A stretch of 64,000 nucleotides of DNA from Antedon mediterranea (GCF_964355755.1 NC_092680.1:19753001-19817000); one strand, 5' to 3'; counted from the stretch's first letter, positions 34,606 through 48,700 are shown. Numbers and translations are program-made. The notes: a model not told the origin generated them from the sequence alone.

Positions 34606-34866
34606 TTGGATTTATTATATAAGGTATATTATGTCATGTTTCGTCAACACCATGAGAATCTTCAACTTGGGCTTTACACATATCAAATAACACGTTTCTT
34701 CAAAGGTCATCATGATGCAAAAGCAATATTATTGCAAATGAAGCTAACCTTCCCAGGAGACAATCCTCACAGCAAAAAACAACTCAAACTTGTCAAGTTA
34801 TTAACCTATATATTTATACATTGGATGAATAATAAGGATGATTTGAAATTGCTCCTCATCAAATAG
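34606..34866 (+). CDS. Candidate terminal exon, product not recognised
   Basis: TTTTTCATAATATTAG precedes an open frame of 86 codons ending at TAG 34864-34866. Its centre reads QHHENLQLGLYTYQITRFF, then KGHHDAKAILLQMKLTFPGD and ends WMNNKDDLKLLLIK. The first 190 bases are GC-richer than the flanks. The last 14 codons and the DNA after the stop are repeated three more times downstream, and in the next copy the same frame ends WMNKEDLKLILIK. No family is recognised. Confidence 0.25.
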   Translation: MDLLYKVYYVMFRQHHENLQLGLYTYQITRFFKGHHDAKAILLQMKLTFPGDNPHSKKQLKLVKLLTYIFIHWMNNKDDLKLLLIK

Positions 34867-35535
34867 CAACAATCAGATCAATTAACTAGGTTCCACATTG
34901 TTGTTTTGTATAAAACCTGAAGATTTGATTGGAAAAGAAGACTTATAAGCTTATTACTTGGTATAGAAAGATACAATTTTGGCACACATGGTGCAGGGAG
35001 CAACTCCCTGCATGGTGTATCATATATTTTTAGATTGGATGAATAAGGAAGACTTGAAATTGATCCTCATCAAATAGCAACAATCAGATCAATTAACTAG
35101 GTTCCACATTGTTGTTTTGTATAAAACCGGAAGATTTTATTAGAAAAGAAGTGTAGTCTATCTTCTAGACAGCTTTATTTATTGGTATAAAAAGATACAA
35201 TTTTGGCACACATGGCGTATCATATATTCTTAGATTGAATGAATAAAAGGATGATTTGAAATTGCTCTTTATGAAAAAGCAACAATCAGATCAATTAACT
35301 AGGTTTCACATTGTTGTTTATATAAAACCGAAAGATTTTATTAGAAAAGAAGTTTATTTATTGGTATAAAAAGATAACATTTTAGCACACATGGCATATC
35401 ATATATTTTGATGAATAAATAAGGATGACTTGAAATTGCTCCTCATCAAATAACAACAATCCGATCAATTAACTAGGTTCCACATTGTTGTTTTGTATAA
35501 AACCTGAAGATTTGATTAGAAAAGAAGACTTATAA
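34818..35535. repeat. Tandem repeat of about 200 bp, four copies
   Basis: Units start near 34823, 35035, 35238 and 35410, each with GATTTGAAATTGCTCCTCAT or a close variant, CAACAATCAGATCAATTAAC, and TTGTATAAAACC-GAAGATTT. Between units lies ATACAATTTTGGCACACATGG. Spacing drifts (about 212, 203 and 172 bp), so the copies are not recent. Confidence 0.85.
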
Positions 35536-36773
35536 GAGGAATATCTAGCCTAGTTCAACATTAAAAAAAAGCTAATTTCGACCCTCTAGGTGACCTACTT
35601 TCAGAAATACTTACTAATGATATGAAGTAAGTACCGTACTATAGATAAATCGTTTGTACATCAATTCATTATTTATTTCTAGAAATAGAAGTGACATAAT
35701 ATGTCACTACTTGTATAGATGAACATGTGGATATAAATAGAAATTGGATTCAAGAATTGAGACAATATCAAGCAACCAATACCAATGTCTATTTATATCT
35801 TTTTTCTCCAAGGATGTATGTTGTAAACAGATAAAAATATTTTATAAAACATTTTTTATAAATATTATGAAAATAGTGTTATTGCAAGCAAAATTTGTTT
35901 GTTATGTTCTTCCATGGAAGATTCATTAGGCATGGTGTAAAAAACAGAGATTGCAACTGTTTCTTACTTGTTTTTTAAATATCAATATAAATAAATAACA
36001 TAAATTAATAATTGATGCAATGGTGTGTGAATAATTTACTTCTTGCCAAAAAAAAATAAAGGAAACAAGTTACATAAAGCTATGGCCTTTCATACAGTAA
36101 TGGTTGTTGACATATCTAAATAATAGCTATATAAACAGTATAGATGGAGAAAATAAAATTTATGCCAAGTTCCTATCACATATCAGAATAGAAATCAATG
36201 AAATAAACCGTAAAAATACTTTTATCAGTGAAGAATAGTAAATAAAAAATAAAAAATTTTGGTTTTAGGAATAATGTAATTAGTGTTATAATAATTATAT
36301 TTTCCATGCAAATTAAATGGAAATAATATTCAATGTTCCTAAATTAAAACCATCTTATAAGATAAACTTTCATGTTGAAATGGTGATCATCATTTTGTGG
36401 TGTTTTTAAACACACATCAATGAAATGTATTTACTGAACATTCATTGAATTGAAAATATTAAATTTAAAATATACTACTGTGTTTACTATACTGCTAACT
36501 GTAATTCCATTCTGTCAACCTAAAGAGTGCCTCATTACATGCACTTAATCAATGAATTAAATATCTGACAAATTCCCTTTAATAACATATATTTTCACAA
36601 CAATTCTAATCTGTTATACTGTACATCTTATTACATTACACTACATAGATTATCTATGATTTATACAGGTATATATCAAAACCAGCTGTTGGAGCTTACA
36701 CATTAACAGCTCATTAATTTCACTACTGAGGAATGGTCTAGGGTTGGTCTGCAAGTCTTGTATAGGTCTGTTG
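35536..36773. other. AT-rich non-coding DNA
   Basis: No gene or repeat family is recognised. Confidence 0.4.
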
Positions 36774-36850
36774 ACAAAAAAAACCCAAATATGGTAGTGA
36801 TATACCCAAATATGGTAGTGATATAGCCAAATATGGTATTGATATGTCTT
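36774..36850. mobile_element. Fragment of the AGCTCTGTCTACAC MITE interior
   Basis: Three copies of CCAAATATGGTAGTGATATA are present without terminal repeats. This is an isolated piece of the tandem core seen in copy 2, about 110 bp from the next copy. Confidence 0.6.
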
Positions 36851-36961
36851 GTATAGGTCTCTCTTTCTGCTGCGAGAAAATAATAATTAACCAAATTTCT
36901 TGGCTGCAGAATAGGATAGAACATTAAGCTACACTTTCAATCTATCAAAAGAATAATAATT

Positions 36962-37077
36962 TGTGCCCAAATATGGTAGTGATAGGCCTAATATGGTAGT
37001 GATATGACATCATCATGTCCAAATATGGGCACATCAAATTTTGTTGTCACATAAAGTTTAATAGTGTAGACAGAGCT
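36962..37077. mobile_element. MITE, AGCTCTGTCTACAC family, copy 4 (left end lost)
   Basis: The right end AATAGTGTAGACAGAGCT is intact. The interior has CCAAATATGGTAGTGATAGG, GATATGACATCATCATGTCC and GGGCACATCA. The left terminal repeat is missing. Confidence 0.7.
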
Positions 37078-37797
37078 TTTGGCTAAGTTCAGGATTTTTA
37101 CGCACTGAGACTGGCCTCTACTTCAAAATTCTGGATCTGCAATTGTAGCATAAATAAGCTCTATCACATTAATACTAAATCAACATTATACACATGTAAC
37201 AAACTGCAAAAAATAAATCGTTTCAATTGTAAAAATAATACAGTAATATCAGTATAGAAAGTATAATATATTATGAGAAATCAGATCGATAGTTTTGGAC
37301 TTTCTCTTTCAATAAACATTTCATTCACACATGGTTATACATATATGTATTATTACTAGGTGCATCCATTCCCACTTTTGACAGCTCCCCTGTTAAGAAA
37401 AATCCTGTCTTAAATAAGAACTTTCTACAAAATGCAAAATATAGAATCAAAAGTATAATAAAATAAAAATTAGAAATATCCATGAAAAAAAAAATGGAAT
37501 TGAAAGGGTAATTCTTAAACATTTAAATAAAATTACACTATTAATAATAAATATAATAAATAAACAAAGATTAGAAATATCCATGCCAAAAAAAGAACTG
37601 AAATCATAGCTAAATGTACTCCATAATTATTAGCTAGCACCTACTAATAAGTAAATCCTACTTTGGTTTGGCAGGATTTCAGCTTAATCAGGTAAACGGT
37701 ATTAACTGGAATACTTCCTATTGCTCCCAATTATTTCTGTCATTGTAAAATTGCAATTCAGTTCTAATTTTAGAATGTTATTGTTTTGTGTCAACTG

Positions 37798-38045
37798 TAT
37801 AGTTGGGTCTCCCTTGTCATATAGTAGAGTCTGCCTTTTCGTATAGTTGGGTCTCCCTTGTCATATAGTAGAGTCTCCCTTTTTGTATAGTTGGGTCTCC
37901 CTTGTCATATAGTAGAGTCTGCCTTTTCGTACAAAGAGTCTCCCTTTTCATATAGTGGGATTTCCCTTTTTGTGTAGTTTTTGGTCTCCCTTTATGTATA
38001 GTGGGGTCTCCCTTTTCGTATTTTGGGTCTCGGGTCTCTGGTCTT
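37798..38045. repeat. Minisatellite, 20/40-bp units
   Basis: Units alternate TATAGTTGGGTCTCCCTTGTCA and TATAGTAGAGTCTGCCTTTTCG-like sequence (shown here only as pattern) over about 250 bp. A looser repeat of about 40-45 bp (ACCTCTGTCCCTGCCATCTA and relatives) follows at 38072-38215. Open frames here are produced by the repeat. Confidence 0.85.
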
Positions 38046-38215
38046 GGGTGTCTAGTTTCGAAACACTCCACTGGCATGTGTATACTCTAACCTCTGTCCC
38101 TGCCATCTATCTGACGTATTGTTACAACAGTGGACTAATACCTCAGCCCCAGTCATCAACCAGATGTATTGACATACCTCAGTTTCTGTCATCTACTTCA
38201 TATTCCTCTATCTGC

Positions 38216-40584
38216 CTAAAAAATATTGCTTGATACCAATGGAAAGAAAAGTTGACAGTTGAAGGGACTGTTTATAACTATATATATAACTTCATAGCAT
38301 ACTGTCTTTCTATACCACTGTTTGTACCCCATGAAATTTAACTCTCAAATTTACTGTACAGAGTCATAATTGTCAAAATCTGCAATTTTTTACTTCAGTT
38401 CTTAAAGACCTGTTCCATTTACGACATGCCCAAATTAATTTGTTTTTTCTCAGTCTAATAATTCGTTTTATCATTTATCTGTAAAACATGCTTATTTCTT
38501 ATTTTGTCTTTCTGAAAAATGTTTTATTTAAGAAATAAATACAATTTTGGCAGTGACTCTGGATTGTGTTATTAGTATTACCGTTTAAGACATTAGTTAT
38601 AGGCGGATAAATCCAATACTAGACGCACATTTGTTACCTGTTGCCTGCCTCTGCACTGAACATACAGCACAGTAGATGAAAAAATGTAAGGCTGTTGGAA
38701 TACCTTTTAGCTATGCAATATATATGGTATCATATACATGTAGTTTGACAGATAGCTGCCATAAAAAATGTTTAAATTTGGCCATGCATATCAACATTTG
38801 ACAGAATGCAATAATAACTGTTTCAAGTGTTGAATGCATTCACGGATTTAACATTCCTGAATAAAACAAAAAGATAAAAATAACTACATTTGCCTTTTTG
38901 TTGATGGATGATTTATTAAATGAAATGGTTGAATTACTGTTGTTGTTAAAAGCACAGTGAGCAATTCTTTTGGTAAAAATGTAACATTTACATTGAGAGA
39001 AACCTCTTTTTCAGAATAATTTAATTTATTTATGATATTATTATATTTATTTTCATTTAGTTGTTTTGATATTTATTTATTAATTATACAATTTTCAAAT
39101 GTTATTGAATTTGAGGAACTTTATTTATTTACTAGTGCACTGATTTTCAGTAATGGAAATATCAACACAAACATAATAAAGTAAAGACAAAGAGTAATCA
39201 AAATAATAAATAAAGAAAATATACATTAAAAATAGAAATCAATTTTTTAAATGTTGCATATCAATTGTATTTTGGAATTAAGTTATTTTTAAAGTTAATT
39301 TTTAATTCATCAGTTCCAGAACATTTAACCGCACGCAATAATATGACCGTAATCATGTTGTATAAAGTGGCCTATGTTACAATACAAAGAAGCTACTGCC
39401 AGATTAATTAAATAAATAACTGCTTTTCCATCACAATATTGTTTTCCAATGAAACCTACAGTATTTGTGTATCCTGTTTTTCTTTCCAGAGTGAATTATA
39501 CCATCATATACCTAAAGATATAATTACGGCCTATAAAAAACATTTTATTAAAAGCTAATTTAATGATATATAATAGATATTCTGAGAAATCTATTGAATT
39601 TATTGATGAAATAGCCAACCAGAAGGTGACAATTAATTTTTAATTTGTACCCACAATACTTGAACTATTTTTATTCAATTTTGCAACATAACAACATTTA
39701 TAACAGCAAGTACCTTGACTTTTTAAAGACATTTTATATTTCAATAAAAGTCAACAAATCAATTACAGTCACAGTAATAGGAAATGCAACGTAAAGAGAT
39801 TTTGCTAAATCAATATTTTTGTCATGTAAACATCAAATTAATTCCGTTTCAGATCCGTTTAATTCAACAAAACATTGTTTAATGCCCTAATATTGATTAA
39901 TATACCATTATAAAATGTATTGTGTAAAACAGGGGTGGAGGGGAGGAGGGGGTATGGGGGATAATGGATTGCTTGAATAGTTGAAGGTGACATTTTCAAA
40001 ATATTCAGAAAGCTTGATAAATAAAAGTTGACTTGCTATATCATGATCTTAGAAAAAAAAATTATATACACTTTTTATATTTCCTTTGTTAATAGATATT
40101 GTGTTGTGTTACAGCTATTGAATTACATTTTATAAATAAAACACATGACAACTATTATTAGGATGGATTAATTCATAATGATGTTTATAATAGAATAGAG
40201 ACAAAACAAGTCAGACAAAAGGGAAGACGACTTCTTTTAATAAAAATATGACATACAATTTTTCCTTTCCATTAAAATTTTTTCTTTGACAAATTGCAGA
40301 TAATGTATTTATATATTGAGGTGAAATATCCGAAATGCTGTCGTCTTCCATATTTAATATTTATATGAATAATAATAACCATTGAAGCATATCTTATAAA
40401 CGTCATAAATAATTGGATGTCTGCCAATATTATAATATATTTTTTCTTATACAAATATATTGCAATGATAGGTATACACAGTAGAAATAATATTAAAATT
40501 AATGTTTTTATATTATTAGTTTATAATAAGATATTTGTTTTCTGTGATTTCATCTTAAATTTTATTTGGTCCTTGCTGTTGCAG
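38216..40584. other. AT-rich non-coding DNA
   Basis: No gene is recognised. A purine-rich run GGGGTGGAGGGGAGGAGGGG lies at about 39932-39952. If the candidate exons at 40585-40891 are real, this may be an intron or upstream flank of that gene. Confidence 0.35.
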
Positions 40585-40891
40585 CCATTGCAACCTGGGG
40601 CATGTTTCTGATGCGAGCAAATATCCAGATACAATTGCCTCCATTTCCTTGGCAGCAGAAATGGTATAAATTTCAAAAACAGACCGATTAAAGAGAGTTC
40701 TCTAATGGCCCAATTTTATTAGGTGTTGGAATATAATTTAACCGGCTATTGCTGTGCAACTTTTAGGTGCAACAAAATATATCGTTATGACCACACTTTT
40801 ATTTTCAAATAAACAATTATTTGATGTTATTATACAACAGAAAATGGAATCTAGAACAGAAACAGCAAAGAAGAAGACCAAGTGCCCTTGA
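40585..40891 (+). CDS. Candidate last two exons of an unrecognised gene
   Basis: The proposed exons are 40585-40663 and 40841-40891. The first follows TTGCTGTTGCAG and ends ATG/GTATAA. The second follows TTATTATACAACAG and ends at TGA 40889. With the first exon read in the frame HCNLGHVSDASKYPDTIAS, ISLAAEM, the phase-0 junction continues into KMESRTETAKKKTKCP and stop, so the phases agree. The intron would be 177 bp, close to that of mex3. AATAAA lies about 105 bp after the stop. A second frame of exon 1 is also open, which weakens the case. No family is recognised. Confidence 0.33.
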
Positions 40892-41426
40892 CTGTTAACA
40901 ATAATAGGTGTTTTCTTTTAAAACTCTTGCGAGATGGAGGTCTTTGAAAATGAACAGCCCTTTGTAGTGTGGGTTCCAGTGAGTTTTGACTTAATTAATA
41001 AATAGATTTTGGCACATATGGCGTTTCATATGTTTGATATTTGAGCTTGATGGGTCAGAAAAACATCGAAAATGAACATGAAAATTTAGCTTCAGTTGAC
41101 ATGGTCAACCTTATTACAGGGACAATTTGTTACATCTCAAAATTCTCCCCTGGGTGTTCTGTTGTATTGTCCTATCTAAATGACTGAAAACCTTACTACA
41201 TTAAATATGAAGAGCTTTGCCGCTAATGTGCTTTGGGAACAGAAGATACACCTATTATAAAGTCAATAGTGTTATCATCATATTCAAGATAACAAATGAT
41301 ACAGGCTATAGAATAAATATGTTTTATATAGGGCCTAACTATTTATTATATACGGTACATTTCTGATAAATAGGAGAAAACAAAAGTTACCACACATTCA
41401 AAACTAGCCTATATGCTAAAATATCA

Positions 41427-42650
41427 ACTTTTAAAATTCAATAATTTGCGTATATATGGTGTTATCATCATCTTATAGAGCCATAGTAACTAGTTATTTG
41501 AAAAAATAAAAAGGTCGAAATTTGGTAATTTTTCGAAAATTGGCGAAAATATCCACTTTTTTAAATTCAATAATTATGCGATAATATTCCCATATAGGCC
41601 TATGGTGTTATCATCATCTTATAGAGCCATAGTTACTAGTTATTTGAACAAAAATAAAAAGGTCAAAATTAGGTAATTTTTCGAAAATTTCCTTGTACAG
41701 GGATTTTTTCGAAAAACGACTAAAATATCCACTTTTTTAAATTCAATAATTATGCGATAATATTGCCATATATGAGCATATATGGTGTTATCATCATCTT
41801 ATAGAGTCATAGTAACTAGTTATTTGAAAAAATAAAAAGGTCGAAATTTGGTAATTTTTCGAAAATTGGCCAAAATATCCACTTTTTAAAATTAAATTCA
41901 ATAATTATGCGATAATATTCATATATATGAGTATATATGGTGTTATCATCATCTTATAGAGCCATAGTAATTAGTTATTTGAAAAATAAAGGTGGAAATT
42001 TGGAAATTTTTCGAAAAATGGCTAAAATATAAACTTTTTAAAATTCAATAATTATGCGTTTATAAGTTTTCCTGTACTACAGTATAGTACAGGGATTTTT
42101 TCGAAAAATTGCCAAAATATCAGCTTTTTAAAATTCAATAATTATGAGATAATATTGCCATATATGGTGTTATCATCATCTTATAGAGCCATAGTAACTA
42201 GTTATTTGAAAAAATAAAGGTGGAAATGTGGAAATTTTTCGAAAAATGGCTAAAATATAAACTTTTTAAAATTCAATAATTATGCGTTTATAAGTTTTCC
42301 TGTACTACAGTATAGTACAGGGATTTTTTCGAAAAATTGCCAAAATATCAGCATTTTAAATTCAGTAATTATGCAAAAATATTGCCTATATGAGCAAATA
42401 TGGTGTTATCATCATCTTATAGAGCCATAGTAACTAGTTATTGGAAAAATTAATAAGGTGGAAATTGAACCATTTTTCGAAACTTTTCCTGTACTATATA
42501 GTACAGGGATTTTTTCGAAAAATTGCCAAAATATCAGCTTTTTAAAATTCAATAATTATGCGATAATATTGCCATATATGAGCATATATGGTGTTATCAT
42601 CATCTTATAGAACCATAGTAACTAGTTATAGGACCATTTTTCGAAACTGC
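41427..42650. repeat. Array A: diverged tandem repeat, about 7 copies
   Basis: The marker GTGTTATCATCATCTTATAG occurs at about 41459, 41605, 41785, 41940, 42168, 42402 and 42590. Each copy carries GAGCCATAGTAACTAGTTAT, AATAAAAAGGTCGAAATTTGG-type sequence, and AAAATTCAATAATTATGCG. Some copies hold a CCTGTACTACAGTATAGTAC hairpin. The modules correspond to those of the adjacent array B in a more diverged form. Confidence 0.88.
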
Positions 42651-42719
42651 AAAAAGCAAAGTTTTGAGATAATCAACAAAACGTGTTCTTGTTTTAGCTC
42701 TTCACGTGTGTAGATAATA

Positions 42720-45700
42720 TTATTTTTGATTAGCATAATAAACATGCGCAGAGTCGAAATTTTCGAAAAATGGCCGGTTTTCGACCCTTTTATTTTTTGA
42801 CATAAATGGTTACTATAGCATAATAAACATGCGCAGATGGTTACTATAGCATAATAAACATGCGCAGAGTCGACTAATGGGTTCTGCGCCGTTAATTGTG
42901 CTATAGTATCCAGTTTTATGGAAAAATAGAAAGGTCGAAAATTGGCCATTTCTTGAAAAAATCCCTGTACTATATACAGGGAAATTTTAGAAAAATGGCC
43001 GATTTTCGACAATTTTATTTTTTGACATAAATGGTTACTATAGCATAATAAACATGCGCAGAGTCAACTAATGGGTTCTGCGCATGTCAATTGTGCTACA
43101 GTAACCAGTTTTGACATAAATGGTTACTATAGCATAATAAACATGCGCAGAGTCGACTAATGGGTTCTGCGCATGTTAATTGTGCTATAGTAACCAGTTT
43201 TATCGAAAAATAAAAAGGTCGAAAATTGGCCATTTCTTGAAAAAAATCCCTGTACTATAGTACAGGAAAATTTTAGAAAAATGGCCGATTTTCGACCTTT
43301 TTATTTTTTTACATAAATGGTTACTATAGCATAATAAACATGCGCAGAGTCGACTAATGGGTTCTGCGCATGTTAATTGTGCTATAGTAACCAGTTTTAT
43401 CGAAAAATAAAAAAGTCGAAAATTGGCCATTTCTTGAAAAAATCCCTGTACTATAGTACAGGGAAATTTTCGAAAAATGGCCGATTTTCGACCCTTTTAT
43501 TTTTTGACATAAATGGTTACTATAGCATAATAAACATACGCAGAGTCGACTAATGGGTTCTGCGCATGTTAATTGTGCTATAGTAACCAGTTTTGACATA
43601 AATGGTTACTATAGCATAATAAACATGCGCAGAGTCGACTAATGGGTTCTGCGCATGTTAATTGTGCTATAATAACCAGTTTTATCAAAAAATAAAAAGG
43701 TCGAAAATTGGCCATTTTTTGGAAAAAATCCCTCTACTATAGTACAGGGATTTTTTCAAGAAATGGCCAATTTTCGACCTTTTTATTTTTTTACAAAAAT
43801 GGTTACTATAGCATAATAAACATGCGCAGATGGTTACTATAGCATAATAAATATGCGCAGAGTCGACTAATGGGTTCTGCGCATGTTAATTGTGCTATAG
43901 TATCCAGTTTTATCGAAAAATAAAAAGATCGAAAATTGGCCATTTCTTGAAAAAATCCCTGTACTGTACAGGGAAATTTTAGAAAAATGGCCGATTTTCG
44001 ACCTTTTTATTTTTTGACATAAATGGTTACTATAGCATAATAAACATGCGCAGAGTCGACTAATGGGTTCTGCGCATGTCAATTGTGCTACAGTAACCAG
44101 TTTTGACATAAATGGTTACTATAGCATAATAAACATGCGCAGAGTCGACTAATGGGTTCTGCGCATGTTAATTGTGCTATAGTAACCAGTTTTATCGAAA
44201 AATAAAAAAGTCGAAAATTGGCCATTTCTTGAAAAAATCCCTGTACTATAGTACAGGGAAATTTTCGAAAAATGGCCGATTTTTGACCTTTTTATTTTTT
44301 TACATAAATGGTTACTATAGCATAATAAACATGCGCAGAGTCGACTAATGGGTTCTGCGCATGTCAATTGTGCTACAGTAACCAGTTTTGACATAAATGG
44401 TTACTATAGCATAATAAACATGCGCAGAGTCGACTAATGGGTTCTGCGCGTGTTAATTGTGCTATAGTAACCAGTTTTATCGAAAAATAAAAAGGTCGAA
44501 AATTGGCAATTTTTTGGAAAAAATCCCTGTACTATAGTACAGGGATTTTTTCAAGAAATGGCCAATTTTCGACCTTTTTATTTTTTGACATAAATGGTTA
44601 CTATAGCATAATAAACATGCGCAGATGGTTACTATAGCATAATAAACATGCGCAGAGTCGACTAATGGGTTCTGCGCATGTTAATTGTGCTATAGTATCC
44701 AGTTTTATCGAAAAATAAAAAGATCGAAAATTGGTCATTTCTTGAAAAAATCCCTGTACTATAGTACAGGGAAATTTTAGAAAAATGGCCGATTTTCGAC
44801 CTTTTTATTTTTTGACATAAATGGTTACTATAGCATAATAAACATGCGCAGAGTCGACTAATGGGTTCTGCGCATGTCAATTGTGCTACAGTAACCAGTT
44901 TTGACATAAATGGTTACTATAGCATAATAAACATGCGCAGAGTCGACTAATGGGTTCTGCGCATGTTAATTATGCTATAGTAACCAGTTTTATCGAAAAA
45001 TAAAAAAGTCGAAAATTGGCCATTTCTTGAAAAAATCCCTGTACTATAGTACAGGAAAATTTTCGAAAAATGGCCGATTTTCGACCTTTTTATTTTTTTA
45101 CATAAATGGTTACTATAGCATAATAAACATGCGCAGAGTCGACTAATGGGTTCTGCGCATGTCAATTGTGCTACAGTAACCAGTTTTGACATAAATGGTT
45201 ACTATAGCATAATAAATATGCGCAGAGTCGACTAATGGGTTCTGCGCATGTTAATTGTGCTATAGTATCCAATTTTATCGAAAAATAATAAGGTCGAAAA
45301 TTGGCCATTTCTTGAAAAAATCCCTGTACTATATAGTACAGGGAAATTTTTGAAAAATGGCCGATTTTCGACCCTTTTATTTTTTGACATAAATGGTTAC
45401 TATAGCATAATAAACATACGCAGAGTCGACTAATGGGTTCTGCGCATGTTAATTGTGCTATAGTAACCAGTTTTGACATAAATGGTTACTATAGCATAAT
45501 AAACATGCGCAGAGTTGACTAATGGGTTCTGCGCATGTTAATTGTGCTATAGTATCCAGTTTTATCGAAAAATAAAAAGGTCGAAAATTTGCCATTTTTG
45601 GAAAAAAACCCTGTACTATAGTACAGGGAAATTTTCGAAAAATGGCCGATTTTCGACCCTTTTATTACTTGACATAAATGGTTACTATAGCATAATAAAC

Positions 45701-48700
45701 ATGCGCAGAGTCGACTAATGGGTTCTGCGCATGTTAATTGTGCTATAGTATCCAATTTTATCGAAAAATAATAAGGTCGAAAATTGGCCATTTCTTGAAA
45801 AAATCCCTGTACTATAGTACAGGGAAATTTTTGAAAAATGGCCGATTTTCGACCTTTTTATTTTTTGACATAAATGGTTACTATAGCATAATAAACATGC
45901 GCAGAGTCGACTAATGGGTTCTGCGCATGTAAATTGTGCTACAGTAACCAGTTTTGACATAAATGGTTACTATAGCATAATAAATATGCGCAGAGTCGAC
46001 TAATGGGTTCTGCGCATGTTAATTGTGCTATAGTAACCAGTTTTATCGAAAAATAAAAAGGTCGAAAATTGGCCATTTCTTGAAAAAATCCCTGTACTAT
46101 AGTACAGGGAAATTTTCGTAAAATGGCCGATTTTCGACCTTTTTATTTTTTGACATAAATGGTTACTATAGCATAATAAACATGCGCAGAGTCGACTAAT
46201 GGGTTCTGCGCATGTTAATTGTGCTATAGTAACCAGTTTTATCGAAAAATAAAAAGGTCGAAAATTGGCCATTTTTTGGAAAAAATCCCTGTACTATAGT
46301 ACAGGGAAATTTTCGAAAAATGGCCGATTTTCGACCCTTTTATTTTTTGACATAAATGGTTACTATAGCATAATAAACATACGCAGAGTCGACTAATGGG
46401 TTCTGCGCATGTTAATTGTGCTATAGTAACCAGTTTTATCGAAAAATAAAAAGGTCGAAAATTGGCCAGGAAAATTTTCGAAAAATGGCCGATTTTCGAC
46501 CTTTTTATTTTTTTACATAAATGGTTACTATAGCATAATAAACATGCGCAGAGTCGACTAATGGGTTCTGCGCATGTCAATTGTGCTATAGTAACCAGTT
46601 TTGACATAAATGGTTACTATAGCATAATAAATATGCGCAGAGTCGACTAATGGGTTCTGCGCATGTTAATTGTGCTATAGTAACCAGTTTTATCGAAAAA
46701 TAAAAAGGTCGAAAATTGGCCATTTCTTGAAAAAATCCCTGTACTATAGTACAGGGAAATTTTCGTAAAATGGCCGATTTTCGACCTTTTTATTTTTTGA
46801 CATAAATGGTTACTATAGCATAATAAACATGCGCAGAGTCGACTAATGGGTTCTGCGCATGTTAATTGTGCTATAGTAACCAGTTTTATCGAAAAATAAA
46901 AAGGTCGAAAATTGGCCATTTTTTGGAAAAAATCCCTGTACTATAGTACAGGGAAATTTTCGAAAAATGGCCGATTTTCGACCCTTTTATTTTTTGACAT
47001 AAATGGTTACTATAGCATAATAAACATACGCAGAGTCGACTAATGGGTTCTGCGCATGTTAATTGTGCTATAGTAACCAGTTTTATCGAAAAATAAAAAG
47101 GTCGAAAATTGGCCAGGAAAATTTTCGAAAAATGGCCGATTTTCGACCTTTTTATTTTTTTACATAAATGGTTACTATAGCATAATAAACATGCGCAGAG
47201 TCGACTAATGGGTTCTGCGCATGTCAATTGTGCTATAGTAACCAGTTTTGACATAATTGGTTACTATAGCATAATAAACATGCGCAGAGTCGACTAATGG
47301 GTTCTGCGCATGTTAATTGTGCTATAGTAACCAGTTTTATCGAAAAATAAAAAGGTCGAAAATTGGCCATTTTTTGGAAAAAATCCCTGTACTATAGTAC
47401 AGGAAAATTTTCGAAAAATGGCCGATTTTCGACCCTTTGCTTTTTTGACATAAATGGTTACTATAGCATAATAAACATACGCAGAGTCGACTAATGGGTT
47501 CTGCGCATGTTAATTGTGCTATAGTAACCAGTTTTGACATAAGTGGTTACTATAGCATAATAAACATGCGCAGAGTTGACTAATGGGTTCTGCGCATGTT
47601 AATTGTGCTATAGTATCCAATTTTATCGAAAAATAATAAGGTCGAAAATTGGCCATTTCTTGAAAAAATCCCTGTACTATAGTACAGGAAAATTTTCGAA
47701 AAATGGCCGATTTTCGACCTTTTTATTTTTTTTACATAAATGGTTACTATAGCAAATAAACATGCGCAGAGTCGACTAATGGGTTCTGCGCATGTTAATT
47801 GTGCTATAGTAACCAGTTTTGACATAAATGGTTACTATAGCATAATAAACATGCGCAGAGTCGACTAATGGGTTCTGCGCATGTTAATTGTGCTATAGTA
47901 TCCAGTTTTATCGAAAAATAAAAAGGTCGAAAATTGGCCATTTTTGGAAAAAATCCCTGTACTATAGTACAGGGAAATTTTCGAAAAATTGCCGATTTTC
48001 GACCCTTTTATTTTCTTACATAAATGGTTACTATAGCATAATAAACATGCGCAGAGTCGACTAATGGGTTCTGCGCATGTCAATTGTGCTACAGTAACCA
48101 GTTTTGACATAAATGGTTACTATAGAATAATAAACATGCGCAAGAGTCGACTAATGGGTTCTGCGCATGTTAATTGTGCTATAGTAACCAGTTTTATCGA
48201 AAAATAAAAAGGTCGAAAATTGGCCATCTCTTGAAAAAATCCCTGTACTATAGTACAGGGAAATTTTCGTAAAATGGCCGATTTTCGACCTTTTTATTTT
48301 TTTACATAAATGGTTACTATAGCATAATAAACATGCGCAGAGTCGACTAATGGGTTCTGCGCATGTCAATTGTGCTACAGTAACCAGTTTTGACATAAAT
48401 GGTTACTATAGAATAATAAACATGCGCAAGAGTCGACTAATGGGTTCTGCGCATGTTAATTGTGCTATAGTAACCAGTTTTATCGAAAAATAAAAAGGTC
48501 GAAAATTGGCCATCTCTTGAAAAAATCCCTGTACTATAGTACAGGGAAATTTTCGTAAAATGGCCGATTTTCGACCTTTTTATTTTTTTACATAAATGGT
48601 TACTATAGCATAATAAACATGCGCAGAGTCGACTAATGGGTTCTGCGCATGTCAATTGTGCTACAGTAACCAGTTTTGACATAATTGGTTACTATAGCAT

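Noticed and set aside
37817-38233. Open frames with KGDPTIQKGR-like repeats
   Set aside because: They are translations of a 20/40-bp minisatellite.
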